A DNA stretch of 6,430 nt from Polaribacter sp. (GTDB taxonomy: Bacteria; Bacteroidota; Bacteroidia; Flavobacteriales; Flavobacteriaceae). The translations under genes were made by a program, and so were the position numbers. Position 1 is the first letter of the stretch. Each line of letters starts with the position of its first letter. A model generated the notes under the pieces. That model was not told the origin of the DNA. It made no database searches and saw only the letters and a list, made by a program, of their open reading frames with translations. Of this stretch, positions 6,051-6,430 are shown in pieces. Location of the stretch: the NCBI GenBank assembly GCA_030731695.1, contig JANQTK010000075.1:1-6430 (forward strand), read 5' to 3'.

Positions 6051-6430
6051 CTATCCTTCAAAACTCACAAAATTTCTTGGAGTTTCATAAAGCGTAATTT
6101 TCAAATCTAAGTTTGAAGGCAAGTGTTTGCGAAGTTTTTCATACGTTACAACGCAAATATTTTCAGCTGTTGGATTCAATTCCTTGAATTCAGGAACTTC
6201 AATATTTAGGTTTTTATGATCAAAACAATCTTCAATTTCTGATTTAATCAAGTCTTTCAAAATCCCTAAATCATACACGTAACCAGTTTCAAGATTGATT
6301 TCTCCTTTTAAAGAAACAATCAATTCATAATTATGTCCATGAAAATTAGGATTGCTACATTTGCTAAAAACTTCGAAGTTTTTTTCATCAGACCAATCTT
6401 TTCTATACAATCTGTGAGCTGCATTAAAAT
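6051..6430 (-). CDS. queD: 6-carboxytetrahydropterin / 6-pyruvoyltetrahydropterin synthase family, N-terminus cut by the window end
   Basis: The family enzyme converts dihydroneopterin triphosphate; QueD makes 6-carboxytetrahydropterin for the queuosine precursor preQ0, in the cytoplasm. The visible 125 residues start FNAAHRLYRKDW, and the frame is still open at base 6430, so about ten N-terminal residues are missing. Zn ligands are visible as the His of AAHRL and both His of HGHNY. The catalytic Cys lies in KCSNPNFHGHNY, the catalytic His in FDHKNLN, and the Glu in LYETPRNF; PTAEN is also typical. The stop is TAG at 6051-6053. A TTG at 6408-6410 is the Leu codon of AHRL, not a start. The KCSNPNFHGHNY spacing resembles the PTPS type as well, so the exact reaction (QueD or PTPS) is less certain than the family. 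It is convergent with the secreted paralog and probably unrelated to it. Confidence 0.93.
   Translation of the reverse strand, partial: FNAAHRLYRKDWSDEKNFEVFSKCSNPNFHGHNYELIVSLKGEINLETGYVYDLGILKDLIKSEIEDCFDHKNLNIEVPEFKELNPTAENICVVTYEKLRKHLPSNLDLKITLYETPRNFVSFEG

Noticed and set aside
6031..6090. 19-codon frame starting in the stop of paralog 2 (TAATG)
   Set aside because: It runs antisense into the 3' end of queD, has no distinctive composition and probably arises by chance. It also shows that a TAATG junction alone is weak evidence, which lowers my confidence in the frame at 3828.
6408..6410. TTG as start codon of the pterin synthase gene
   Set aside because: The frame stays open upstream and reads FNAAHR before this codon, including a zinc-ligand His essential to the family, so the true start is beyond the window.

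Overview
The window looks like chromosomal DNA from a member of the Bacteroidota, most likely a Flavobacteriia species. It is very AT-rich, the genes lack recognisable Shine-Dalgarno sites, upstream regions carry TAnnTTTG-type -7 boxes, and it holds a family (DUF6090-type membrane proteins) that I know only from this phylum. This assignment rests on recognition and composition, not on a search.

Left part (1-3926): a same-strand, tightly packed tandem array of paralogous small membrane proteins. It begins with the last 28 codons of a gene cut by the window edge (probably a sixth member) and continues with five complete genes of 242-255 codons at 90, 821, 1596, 2356 and 3100. All five share a nearly constant N-terminal head of about 50 residues: a basic amphipathic stretch, FKYAIGE, one membrane span, then LQINNWNE. 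The remaining ~200 residues diverge strongly. Junctions are overlaps (ATGA, an 8-base overlap) or gaps of at most 22 bases, so the array reads as one operon. A 32-codon reading frame, sharing one base with the last array gene (TAATG), encodes a possible single-span basic micropeptide.

Middle and right part (4062-6031): two same-length (304 aa), same-strand paralogs, each with a signal peptide and its own promoter-like upstream region. Hand alignment needs no gaps. The strand pattern suggests an eight-stranded (beta/alpha)8 barrel, and the fourth strand ends in a DxxNxExE motif reminiscent of a degenerate GH18 catalytic motif. The function is unproven. A long hairpin and a 19-bp palindrome lie between them.

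Right edge (6051-6430, minus strand): a 6-carboxytetrahydropterin / 6-pyruvoyltetrahydropterin synthase family gene (QueD-like), convergent with the second paralog and lacking its first residues because the window ends. It is the only gene here with a confidently known biochemical role. I see no mobile element, CRISPR array or RNA gene.
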